This document shows, one piece after another, positions 1-8,188 of a stretch of DNA of 64,000 nt. Each line of letters starts with the position of its first letter. Within the stretch, counting starts at the first letter, position 1. The notes beneath the pieces are model-generated. The model was not told the DNA's origin and searched no databases. It saw only the letters and a program-made list of their open reading frames with translations. Made by a program: the position numbers and the translations under genes. Source of the DNA: Alphaproteobacteria bacterium (GTDB lineage Bacteria > Pseudomonadota > Alphaproteobacteria > Micavibrionales > UBA2020); contig WGNE01000010.1 in the NCBI GenBank assembly GCA_016124645.1, positions 55,878 through 119,877 on the forward strand, written 5' to 3'.

Positions 1-396
1 GTCGCGACCGAAAACGGGCTCATCACCCCCATCATCAAGGACGCGGCGAACAAGAGCCTGAAGGTCATCTCCAACGAGATGAAGGTTCTGGCCGCCAAGG
101 CCCGCGACGGCAAGCTGAAGCCCGAGGAATTCCAGGGCGGGACGATTTCCGTCTCCAACCTCGGCATGTTCGGCATCCGCGAATTCGCCGCCATCGTCAA
201 CCCGCCGCAGGGGGCCATCCTTGCCGTCGGCGCGGGCGAGCAGCGCGCGGTGGTGAAGGACGGCCATCTCGCCGTCGCCACGCAGATGACCGTGACCATG
301 TCCACCGACCACCGCTGCATCGACGGCGCGGTCGGCGCGGAATACCTGCAGGTCTTCAAGAAGCTGCTTGAAAGCCCGATGAGTTTGATCCTTTAA
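1..396 (+). CDS. pdhC: Dihydrolipoamide acetyltransferase (pyruvate dehydrogenase E2), C-terminal part, truncated by window edge
   Basis: Open frame from base 1: VATENGLITPIIKDAANKSL...GGTISVSNLGMFGIREFAAIVNPPQGAILAVG...MTVTMSTDHRCIDGAVGAEYLQVFKKLLESP; 2-oxoacid dehydrogenase acyltransferase catalytic domain with DHRxxDGA motif; followed by lpdA. Confidence 0.95.
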   Translation, partial: VATENGLITPIIKDAANKSLKVISNEMKVLAAKARDGKLKPEEFQGGTISVSNLGMFGIREFAAIVNPPQGAILAVGAGEQRAVVKDGHLAVATQMTVTMSTDHRCIDGAVGAEYLQVFKKLLESPMSLIL

Positions 397-400
397 ATCG

Positions 401-480
401 CGCCATCCCCGCGAAGGCGGGGATCCGGCCCGATGATTAAAATAAAAAAGTCCAGACCCGCGCCTGCGCGGGGGTGGCGG
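401..480. repeat. REP-like inverted pair (two hairpin units in opposite orientation) between pdhC and lpdA
   Basis: Unit 1 cgccatccccgcgaaggcggggatccgg (401-428, stem atccccgc/gcggggat). Unit 2 tccagacccgcgcctgcgcgggggtggcgg (451-480); its reverse complement ccgccacccccgcgcaggcgcgggtctgga aligns with unit 1. Confidence 0.7.
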
Positions 481-490
481 AGGAGGGAAA

Positions 491-1894
491 ATGTCCGAAC
501 AAACTTTTGACATCGTCGTCATCGGCGCCGGTCCCGGCGGGTACGTCGCTGCCATCCGCGCGGCGCAGCTGGGGATGAAGGTCGCCATCGTGGAGCGCGA
601 GCATCTGGGCGGCATCTGCCTGAACTGGGGCTGCATCCCGACCAAGGCGCTGCTGCGCTGCTCGGAGATCAACCACCTTTTGCACAACCTCGACGCCTTC
701 GGCTTCAAGGCTGAAAAAGTCAGCTTCGACTTCAAGAAAATCGTCGAGCGTTCGCGCAAGGTCGCGGCGCAGCTGTCGGGCGGCATCAAGCACCTGATGA
801 AGAAGAACAAGGTCACCGTGTTCGACGGTTCCGGCAAGCTGCTGGGCAAGGGCAAAATCGCCGTCACGGACAAGGACGGCAAGCCGGTCGCGGACCTGAA
901 ATCGCCGCATATCATCATCGCCACCGGCGCGCGCGCCCGCGTCCTGCCGGGGCTGGAGCCGGACGGCAAGCTGGTCTGGACCTACAAGGAAGCGATGACG
1001 CCGGAGGCCATGCCGAAATCACTGCTGGTCGTCGGCTCCGGCGCCATCGGCATCGAGTTCGCCAGCTTCTACCGCAACATGGGCGCGGAGGTCACGGTCG
1101 TGGAGGTCATGGACCGCGTGCTGCCCGTGGAAGACGCGGATATTTCCGCCTTCGCGCGCAAGGCCTTCGAGAAGCAGGGCATGAAGATCATGACCTCCGC
1201 CAAGGTCGTCAAGCTGGACAAATCCGCAGACAGCGTGACCGCGCATGTCGAGGTGGGGGGCAAGACGGAGAAGATCACCGTCGATCGCGTCATCTCCGCC
1301 GTCGGCATCGCCGCCAATACCGAAAACCTCGGCCTTGAAAACACCAAGGTCAAGCTGGACCGCGGGCATATCGTGGTGAACCAGTGGCTGGAAACGGGCG
1401 AGCCCGGCGTCTATGCCATCGGCGACGTCGTCGCGGGCCCGTGGCTGGCGCACAAGGCGAGCCACGAGGGAGTCATCTGCGTCGAGAAGATCAAGGGCGT
1501 GAACGACGTCCACCCGATGAAGACCGAGAACATTCCCGGCTGCACCTATTGCATGCCGCAGGTCGCCTCCGTTGGCCTGACCGAAGCGAAGGCGAAGGAG
1601 AAGGGCTATCAGGTCAAGGTCGGCAAGTTCCCCTTCATCGGCAACGGCAAGGCCAGCGCGCTGGGCGAACCGGAAGGTTTGGTCAAGACCGTCTTCGACG
1701 CCAAGACCGGCGAATTGCTGGGCGCACATATGGTCGGCGCGGAAGTGACGGAAATGATTCAGGGCTACGGCATCGCCAAGACGCTGGAGACGACCGAGGT
1801 CGAGCTGATGCACGCCATCTTCCCGCACCCCACGCTCTCGGAAATGATGCATGAATCCGTGCTGGACGCCTACGGCAAGGTCATCCATATGTGA
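491..1894 (+). CDS. lpdA: Dihydrolipoyl dehydrogenase (E3)
   Basis: FAD-binding GAGPGGYVAAIRAAQLG, redox-active GGICLNWGCIPTKALL, C-terminal HPTLSE motif. Confidence 0.97.
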   Translation: MSEQTFDIVVIGAGPGGYVAAIRAAQLGMKVAIVEREHLGGICLNWGCIPTKALLRCSEINHLLHNLDAFGFKAEKVSFDFKKIVERSRKVAAQLSGGIKHLMKKNKVTVFDGSGKLLGKGKIAVTDKDGKPVADLKSPHIIIATGARARVLPGLEPDGKLVWTYKEAMTPEAMPKSLLVVGSGAIGIEFASFYRNMGAEVTVVEVMDRVLPVEDADISAFARKAFEKQGMKIMTSAKVVKLDKSADSVTAHVEVGGKTEKITVDRVISAVGIAANTENLGLENTKVKLDRGHIVVNQWLETGEPGVYAIGDVVAGPWLAHKASHEGVICVEKIKGVNDVHPMKTENIPGCTYCMPQVASVGLTEAKAKEKGYQVKVGKFPFIGNGKASALGEPEGLVKTVFDAKTGELLGAHMVGAEVTEMIQGYGIAKTLETTEVELMHAIFPHPTLSEMMHESVLDAYGKVIHM

Positions 1895-1901
1895 TGACCC
1901 C

Positions 1902-1929
1902 CGTCATTCCGGCGAAAGCCGGAATCCAG
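1902..1929 (+). repeat. REP-like hairpin, left flank of GIY-YIG element
   Basis: cgtcattccggcgaaagccggaatccag; perfect 8-bp stem attccggc/gccggaat with gaaa tetraloop; inverted relative to the copy at 2236-2263. Confidence 0.85.
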
Positions 1930-1942
1930 AAGGCCTAACTGC

Positions 1943-2235
1943 ATGGAAAAACAGTATTTTGTGTATATTCTGGCCAGCAAACGGAACGGTACCCTTTACG
2001 TGGGCGTGACGCGCGACCTTGTAAAAAGGGTCTATGAGCATAAAAATGGGCTGGTCGAAGGCTTCACAAAGAAATATGGTGTAAAGCAACTGGTGCATTA
2101 TGAAACATTCGGAGAGGCCGCGAACGCCATTCACCGCGAAAATGCCTCAAGGAATGGAAGCGCCGCTGGAAAACGGATTTGATCGAAAAAGGGAAACCGG
2201 ACTGGAAAGATTTGTACAGCGGCATAGCTATGTAA
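1943..2235 (+). pseudogene. GIY-YIG (UPF0213/COG2827-type) endonuclease with probable -1 nt frameshift in an A-run (ORF as called stops at 2182)
   Basis: MEKQYFVYILASKRNGTLYVGVTRDLVKRVYEHKNGLVEGFTKKYGVKQLVHYE is a typical GIY-YIG N-terminus. Adding one A to the A4 run at 2139-2142 restores HREKCLKEWKRRWKTDLIEKGKPDWKDLYSGIAM*, the usual family C-terminus, ending at 2235. Confidence 0.8.
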
Positions 2236-2263
2236 CTGGATCCCGGCTTTCGCCGGGATGACG
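2236..2263 (-). repeat. REP-like hairpin, right flank of GIY-YIG element
   Basis: ctggatcccggctttcgccgggatgacg; reverse complement cgtcatcccggcgaaagccgggatccag differs from the left copy at two stem-paired positions only. Confidence 0.85.
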
Positions 2264-2304
2264 CTGAAAAGACTTTCCAGCGCAGAACCGGAAGACAGGA
2301 CGAA

Positions 2305-3276
2305 ATGGAAGACATCAAACAACAACCCGCCGAAAAGAAAAAATCCGAGCACCGCCACCCGGAAAAACGCAACCGGCCCGATACGCCGATTTTGCGCAAG
2401 CCGGAATGGATCCGCGTGAAGGCGCCGGTTTCGCCGGAGTACCATGAAACGACCAAGCTGATGCGTCAGCTCAACCTCGCCACCGTATGCGAGGAGGCGG
2501 CCTGCCCGAACATCGGCGAATGCTGGAAGCAGCAGCACGCGACCTTCATGATTCTGGGCGCGACCTGCACGCGCGCCTGCTCGTTCTGCAACGTGGCGAC
2601 GGGCATCCCCGACAAGCTGGACCCCTTCGAGGCCGCGCGCGTCGCCATCGGCGTGCAGAAACTGGGCCTGAAGCACGTCGTCATCACCTCCGTCGATCGC
2701 GACGACCTCGACGACGGCGGGGCGCAGCAGTTCGTGAAGGTCATCAACGAAATCCGCCGCCTGTCGCCCGGCACGACCATCGAGATCCTGACGCCCGACT
2801 TCAAGGACAAGCAGGGCGCGATCGAGGCGATCGTGGAAGCGAAGCCCGACGTCTTCAACCACAACATGGAGACGATTCCGCGGCTCTATCCCACCATTCG
2901 CCCCGGCTCGCGCTATTTCACTTCGCTCGAGCTGCTGAGCCGCGTCAAGCGCCTCGACCCCACCATCTTCACCAAGTCGGGCCTGATGGTCGGCCTTGGC
3001 GAGAGCAAGACAGAGGTCATGCAGGTCATGGACGACTTGCGCGCCGCCGACGTCGATTTCCTGACCATGGGCCAGTACCTGCAGCCCACGACCAAGCACG
3101 CCGCGGTCGAGAAGTTCGTGACGCCGGAAGAATTCAAGACCTATGAAACCATCGCGCGCGGCAAGGGTTTCCTGATGGTCTCGGCCACGCCGCTGACCCG
3201 TTCCTCCTACCACGCCGACGCGGATTTCGAGAAGCTGCGCGCCGCGCGCGAAGCGAAACTGGCCGCCGCGCAATAA
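2305..3276 (+). CDS. lipA: Lipoyl synthase
   Basis: Radical SAM motif [14 protein letters not shown]-terminal [13 protein letters not shown], standard neighbour of lpdA in alphaproteobacteria. Confidence 0.97.
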   Translation: MEDIKQQPAEKKKSEHRHPEKRNRPDTPILRKPEWIRVKAPVSPEYHETTKLMRQLNLATVCEEAACPNIGECWKQQHATFMILGATCTRACSFCNVATGIPDKLDPFEAARVAIGVQKLGLKHVVITSVDRDDLDDGGAQQFVKVINEIRRLSPGTTIEILTPDFKDKQGAIEAIVEAKPDVFNHNMETIPRLYPTIRPGSRYFTSLELLSRVKRLDPTIFTKSGLMVGLGESKTEVMQVMDDLRAADVDFLTMGQYLQPTTKHAAVEKFVTPEEFKTYETIARGKGFLMVSATPLTRSSYHADADFEKLRAAREAKLAAAQ

Positions 3277-3301
3277 CCAGAGGGGAAGGGCGGCGCGCCA
3301 C

Positions 3302-3745
3302 ATGCCCACGCATCAGGAAAAACGCATCGTCCCCTATTCGCCGGAACAGCTTTTCGGCCTCGTCATGGATATCGAGAAATACCCGGAATTCCTGCCGTGG
3401 TGCATCGGCGCGCGCGTGAACGAGCGCAAGGACAACAACGTCAGCGCCGAGGTCATCGTGGGCTACAAGGTGCTGCGGGAAAAATTCGTCTCCCGCGTGC
3501 ATTTCGAGCCGAACAAGGAGATAGAGGTCGAATACCTGAAGGGACCCATGCGTCACCTGCACAACAAATGGGTCTTCCGCGCGCTGCGCGGCGGCCAGTG
3601 CGAGGTGGATTTCTACGTCGATTTTTCCCTGAACACGAAACTGCTGGAAAAGCTGGTCGATCAGTTCTTCCAGCGCGCGCTGGTCAAGATGATCAACGCC
3701 TTCGAGGCGCGCGCGCTCGCGCTTTACGGCGGCAACCGTCATTAA
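3302..3745 (+). CDS. RatA/Coq10-type ubiquinone-binding START-like protein
   Basis: MPTHQEKRIVPYSPEQLFGLVMDIEKYPEFLPWCIGARV...; typical gene after lipA. Confidence 0.92.
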   Translation: MPTHQEKRIVPYSPEQLFGLVMDIEKYPEFLPWCIGARVNERKDNNVSAEVIVGYKVLREKFVSRVHFEPNKEIEVEYLKGPMRHLHNKWVFRALRGGQCEVDFYVDFSLNTKLLEKLVDQFFQRALVKMINAFEARALALYGGNRH

Positions 3746-3751
3746 AGAAAT

Positions 3752-4507
3752 CTAGAGCTTGAAGCCTTTATGGTCCGGCGTATCCGGTTTCCCTGGCGTT
3801 TTGCGCTCGGGCGGCGTGTGGCGGGGCTTGGGCGTGACGCCTTTTTGCCGCGCTTCCAGTTCTTCCGCCTCGCGCAGCAGTCTTGCGGCTTCCTCGCGCT
3901 TTTGCTTGGCGGCGGCGGCCAGTTCTTCTGCTTCCTTTGCGGCGCGGCGCGCCTGCAGGGGCTTCAGCCTGTCCTCGATCGCCTGCGCGACGTCTTCCAT
4001 GCCTTTCTCGCGGGCGAGGGCCAGCGGCTTTTTGACGAGGGCGTAAAGGCCGTCTTCGGGCGGCAGGTTGCGCAGGCTGCCCGGCTGCAAAATCTCGCCC
4101 GGACGTTCGACGTCGATCAGCGCGTGCTTCGCCAGCAGGATTGCGATGGCGGGCTTATCCTCCTCGATCGCGGCATAAAGGTAGGAGGGCAGGAAATAGG
4201 CCTGCTTGCCGGGGTCGGCGGGGTTGTTCAGCCGGCGGAAGTCCGTGTGCCAGAAATGGGCGGTCATGCCGCCTTCCTCGGTATTCAGCAGGGCTTCGAA
4301 GATACGGGCGTCGCCCGCTTTCAGCGCCTGGCAGAGCGGCTTTTTCTTGTGACTGGAGCCGGGCATGTAGCCGGGGTCCGCGCCCGCATCCAGCGCCGCC
4401 TTGACGCCGCCGAGGTCGCGCGACTTGATGGCCCGCGCCAGCGCATTGTATTTTTTGCGGGCTTCTCGTTTTTGGGCGATCTTGTTGAATATCGACTTGA
4501 TGTTCAT
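3752..4507 (-). CDS. Ankyrin-repeat-like protein with charged coiled-coil C-terminus
   Basis: ALARAIKSRDLGGVKAALDAGADPGY and later ankyrin-like helices; Ala/Glu-rich tail. Confidence 0.6.
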   Translation of the reverse strand: MNIKSIFNKIAQKREARKKYNALARAIKSRDLGGVKAALDAGADPGYMPGSSHKKKPLCQALKAGDARIFEALLNTEEGGMTAHFWHTDFRRLNNPADPGKQAYFLPSYLYAAIEEDKPAIAILLAKHALIDVERPGEILQPGSLRNLPPEDGLYALVKKPLALAREKGMEDVAQAIEDRLKPLQARRAAKEAEELAAAAKQKREEAARLLREAEELEARQKGVTPKPRHTPPERKTPGKPDTPDHKGFKL

Positions 4508-4571
4508 GGGGCAGTTCTAGCATATTTATTAACCATAATCAAACAGCAAATAAATATTCTAAAACAGGTGG

Positions 4572-5084
4572 TTAGCCGCCTCGCGCTTCCTTCAGCAAGA
4601 TGTCCAGCGCGGTTTCGACCGTCTCCAGCCGCACGGTGGAACGGTCGCCGCCGAAGATGTTTTTCAGCGCGTAGCTCTGCCCCGTCTTCGCGTTGGCGAC
4701 GCCGAGATAGACGAGGCCGACCGGCTTGTTTTCCGTCGCGCCGCCCGGACCCGCGATGCCCGTGGCCGCCACGACGATATCCGCGCCCGAGGCTTTCAGC
4801 GCGCCCTGCGCCATTTGCAACGCGATCTCGCTGCTGACCGCGCCGGATTTTTCCAGCAGGTCGCGGTCCACGCCCAGCAGGGCGGTTTTGGAATCGTAGG
4901 AATAGGTGATGAAGCCGCGGTCCAGCACGTCGGAGGAACCGGGAATTTCCGTCAGGCAGCCCATGATGAGCCCGCCCGTGCAGGATTCCGCGGTGGCGAT
5001 GCGCAGGTTGTTCTTGCGCGCGGCGTCAAGGACGGCGGTGGCGAGCTCGGTGAGCGCCGGCGGATAAAGAGACATCGGGATCAT
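4572..5084 (-). CDS. CinA C-terminal family nicotinamide-nucleotide amidase
   Basis: LRIATAESCTGGLIMGCLTEIPGSSDVLDRGFITYSYDSKTALLGV... and AATGIAGPGGATENKPVGLVYLG. Confidence 0.93.
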   Translation of the reverse strand: MIPMSLYPPALTELATAVLDAARKNNLRIATAESCTGGLIMGCLTEIPGSSDVLDRGFITYSYDSKTALLGVDRDLLEKSGAVSSEIALQMAQGALKASGADIVVAATGIAGPGGATENKPVGLVYLGVANAKTGQSYALKNIFGGDRSTVRLETVETALDILLKEARGG

Positions 5085-5099
5085 CCTTGCTGCTTGATC

Positions 5100-5615
5100 T
5101 TAGTTGAAATGCGCCAGCGCCATGGTCGCCACGCCGGGAAAAGCGTAGATGCCGGCGACGACGTCGTCCATCATCACGTCGAAGCCGCCGCGCGACTTCT
5201 TGTCGAAGTAGGAGGCGGGCCACGGCTTGTAAATGTCGAAGATGCGGAACAGGATGAAGGCCAGCAACCAGAGCTGCAGGTCCGTCCCCGCGGGAATGGC
5301 CGCGATCCAGACGCCGACCACCTCGTCCACGACGATGGACTGGTCGTCCTTCAGCCCCGAGTGCCTGCCGTAGTAGCTGGCCGCCACGGTGCCGATGAGC
5401 AGCATGACGACGGAGGCGATGAAGAGCCCCAGCGGGCCCGAAGCGGCGGCGATGGCGTAGCCGAAGGGCAGGGCGGCGATGGTGCCCATGGTGCCGGGCG
5501 CGGGCCGCAGCCGGCCGGAGCCGAACCATGTCGCGATGAGCGAGAGCGGGTGGGCGATTGTGGTGCCGTCCGGCAGGGGCTTGATGCCCGGCTTGCATTT
5601 ATCCTTGAAGCTCAT
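5100..5615 (-). CDS. pgpA: Phosphatidylglycerophosphatase A
   Basis: ATWFGSGRLRPAPGTMGTIAALPFGYAI... and DDQSIVVDEVVGVWIA. Confidence 0.92.
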   Translation of the reverse strand: MSFKDKCKPGIKPLPDGTTIAHPLSLIATWFGSGRLRPAPGTMGTIAALPFGYAIAAASGPLGLFIASVVMLLIGTVAASYYGRHSGLKDDQSIVVDEVVGVWIAAIPAGTDLQLWLLAFILFRIFDIYKPWPASYFDKKSRGGFDVMMDDVVAGIYAFPGVATMALAHFN

Positions 5616-5619
5616 TTTT

Positions 5620-6867
5620 TCAAGTCCCCCATTTTCTGGTGTCGTCGTCCTCGGTCGCCGCAGCCATTTGAATAGCGGGCGTGAAGGGCAGGCGCACGGT
5701 GGCCACGGCCTGCGCCGCGATGCCCTCGCCCCTGCCGGTGAAGCCCAGCCCCTCGGTCGTCGTCGCTTTCAGGCTGATGCGGCTTTCGGGCAGGCAGAGG
5801 ATTTCTGCCATGCGCGCGCGCATCTTGTCGCGATGCGGTCCGATCTTCGGCGCCTCGCAGATGAGCGTCAGGTCCACATGGGTGACGACGCCGCCCCGCG
5901 CGGCGATAAGGTCCGCCGCGTGGCGCAGGAAGGCGGCGCTGTCCGCGTTTTTCCAGCGCGCGTCCTTCGGGCTGAAGTGCATGCCGATGTCGCCGTCGCA
6001 AATCGTGCCCAGCAGCGCGTCGGTCACCGCGTGCAGCCCGACGTCCGCATCCGAATGGCCTTCCAGCACCTTGTCGTGCGGGATGGCGATGCCGCAGATC
6101 ATCAGCCTGCGCAGGTCGTCCGGCGGCGGGATGAGACGGTGGACGTCATAGCCCGTGCCGGTGCGGATGTCGCCACAGCGGTTGGCCAGCGCCTGTTCCA
6201 TGCGGGCAAGATCGTCCGCCTCGGTGATCTTGAAATTGTCCTTTTCGCCCGCCACCAGCGTGACGGCATGGCCGGCTAGCTCGCAGAGCGCGGCGTCGTC
6301 CGTCACCACGGTATCGGCATGGCTTTGGTGCAGGCCGTGGATAAGCTCGAAACGGAAGCCCTGCGGCGTTTGCACGCTGTAAAGCTTCTCGCGGCTTTCG
6401 GTCTGCGTCCTGCCGTCCGGCTGCAGGCGGCGCAGCGTATCGGCGACGGGCAGGGCGGGGATGGCGGCATCCGATTCCGCCAGCGCGTCGCAGATACGGC
6501 GGATAAGATCGACGCTCAGGCCCGGCCGGGCGGCGTCGTGGATGAGCACGTAATCGGGTTTTGCAGCGTCGCTGGCGGCAATCGCCTCCAGCCCGCGGCG
6601 CACGGTTTCCTGCCGCGTTGCGCCGCCGGTGACGGGCGGCGGCAAATCCATGCCTTGCGTCGCATGAATGAAAAGCAGTTCGTGAAGCGGATTTATAACG
6701 ACATAAATATTATTTATATCAATAATTTGAGACAGTTTGTTAATGTTATACTTTAATACAGGAATCCCCAGCAAGGGCTGGTATTGCTTGGGCAGCGAAG
6801 CGCCAAAACGTTCTCCCGCACCGGCGGCGACGATCAAGGCTGCAATGACCGGCTTTTTGTTAGACAT
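5620..6867 (-). CDS. ispDF: Bifunctional IspD/IspF (MEP cytidylyltransferase / MEcPP synthase)
   Basis: IspD part IAALIVAAGAGERFGASLPKQYQPLLG; IspF part RTGTGYDVHRLIP...GHSDADVGLHAVTDALLG. Start chosen at MSNKKP. Confidence 0.93.
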   Translation of the reverse strand: MSNKKPVIAALIVAAGAGERFGASLPKQYQPLLGIPVLKYNINKLSQIIDINNIYVVINPLHELLFIHATQGMDLPPPVTGGATRQETVRRGLEAIAASDAAKPDYVLIHDAARPGLSVDLIRRICDALAESDAAIPALPVADTLRRLQPDGRTQTESREKLYSVQTPQGFRFELIHGLHQSHADTVVTDDAALCELAGHAVTLVAGEKDNFKITEADDLARMEQALANRCGDIRTGTGYDVHRLIPPPDDLRRLMICGIAIPHDKVLEGHSDADVGLHAVTDALLGTICDGDIGMHFSPKDARWKNADSAAFLRHAADLIAARGGVVTHVDLTLICEAPKIGPHRDKMRARMAEILCLPESRISLKATTTEGLGFTGRGEGIAAQAVATVRLPFTPAIQMAAATEDDDTRKWGT

Positions 6868-6994
6868 AATGCCCGTAACTGTCCTGATGGGTTGATGGGG
6901 CGGCGGCTTTCGCACTTTCCTGAAAAATACTTTAGGGCGCGGGTTTCACGCGGTCAACGCTTGTTATTTGCCTAAAAATGGGGCAGATATATGC

Positions 6995-7040
6995 CGTGCA
7001 CAAAAAATAGGCGGTAACCTTGCGTGCACAAATAACAGGC
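6995..7040 (+). promoter_or_regulatory. Two near-identical 18-bp direct repeats upstream of ntrB
   Basis: cgtgcacaaaaaataggc (6995-7012) and cgtgcacaaataacaggc (7023-7040), 16/18 identical, in the ispDF/ntrB divergent region. Confidence 0.45.
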
Positions 7041-7063
7041 AACAACAAGAAACCAAATCGTTC

Positions 7064-8188
7064 ATGCGCCCTCTGAAACAAAACAGGCAAGCCGGTCCCT
7101 CCGGCGAAGTGCAGGATATGGCGCAGGATATGGCATCACCGGAAACGATGATGCCGGCCGTGCTGCACGCGCTGCCCGACGCCGTTTTCGTGACGGATGC
7201 GGCGGGGGCGGTTTTGTTCGCCAACCACAATGCGCAGGCCTTCGCGGGTCTGGGCGGCGCGCGGCTGATGGGGCGCGACATCCGCGCCGTGCTGGGTGTG
7301 GACAATGCGGCGACCAATACGCTGAAAACACCGCAGGACGGCAAAAGCGTCACCCTGCGCGACCTGACGCTGCAGGGCAGGGCGGTGGAAAGCCTTTGCG
7401 TGGTGCCGATGGAAGAACAGGGGCTGTTCCTCTGGTCGCTGCGCTGCGCGCCCGTGCCGGTCAAGAGCGCCTGGATGGCGAACGCAAGGCGCGCGCTGAA
7501 GCCCGCGCAGCACCTCGCGCGGATGCTGGCGCATGAAATCAAGAACCCCCTTTCGGGCATTCGCGGCGCGGCGCAGCTTTTGATGCGCGCGCCCTTGTCG
7601 GAGGACGACAAGGAGCTGGCCGCGCTCATCGACAGCGAGACGCAGCGCATCTTCCGCCTTATCGACAAGGTCAATATTTTCGACGACGCGCCGCAGGGCA
7701 GCTTCGCGCCCGTCAACCTGCATAGCGTGCTGGGGCATGTGATGCGGCTGGCGTCGTCCGGTTTCGCGGCGCATGCAAATATTTCCACGCAATACGACCC
7801 CTCGCTGCCCGACATCTGGGGGAACGAGGACCGGCTGGTGCAGGCGCTGCTCAACATGGTCAAGAACGCGGCGGAGGCCGTGGGTCCGGCAGGCGGCAAG
7901 ATCACCCTGCGCAGCTATTACGACACGGCGCCGGGCTTCCACCCCGAAAGCCACGCGCGCCTGCCGATTTGCATCAACATCGAGGACAATGGCGCGGGTC
8001 TTTCGGCGGAGGCGCAACGGCATCTCTTCGACCCCTATTACACCACCAAGGCTGCGGGCGAGGGGCTGGGGCTTTCCATCGTCTCCAAGATCATCGACGA
8101 CCACGGCGGGGCGATCGACGTTTCCAGCGTACCCGGCCGCACCGTTTTCAAGCTTTCATTTCCCATGCAAAAGGACATGCCGACATGA
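7064..8188 (+). CDS. ntrB: Nitrogen regulation histidine kinase NtrB
   Basis: PAS domain then LARMLAHEIKNPLSGIRGAAQLL (H-box) and ATPase motifs; next to ntrC. Start uncertain (7064 or later ATG). Confidence 0.88.
   Translation: MRPLKQNRQAGPSGEVQDMAQDMASPETMMPAVLHALPDAVFVTDAAGAVLFANHNAQAFAGLGGARLMGRDIRAVLGVDNAATNTLKTPQDGKSVTLRDLTLQGRAVESLCVVPMEEQGLFLWSLRCAPVPVKSAWMANARRALKPAQHLARMLAHEIKNPLSGIRGAAQLLMRAPLSEDDKELAALIDSETQRIFRLIDKVNIFDDAPQGSFAPVNLHSVLGHVMRLASSGFAAHANISTQYDPSLPDIWGNEDRLVQALLNMVKNAAEAVGPAGGKITLRSYYDTAPGFHPESHARLPICINIEDNGAGLSAEAQRHLFDPYYTTKAAGEGLGLSIVSKIIDDHGGAIDVSSVPGRTVFKLSFPMQKDMPT

Noticed and set aside
2131-3309. 392-aa minus-strand ORF containing [16 protein letters not shown]
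   Set aside because: Antisense to lipA; the VIPAKAGIQ string is simply a translation of the REP-like hairpin.
5026-5598. Arg/His-rich minus-strand ORF overlapping pgpA
   Set aside because: Out-of-frame shadow of pgpA.
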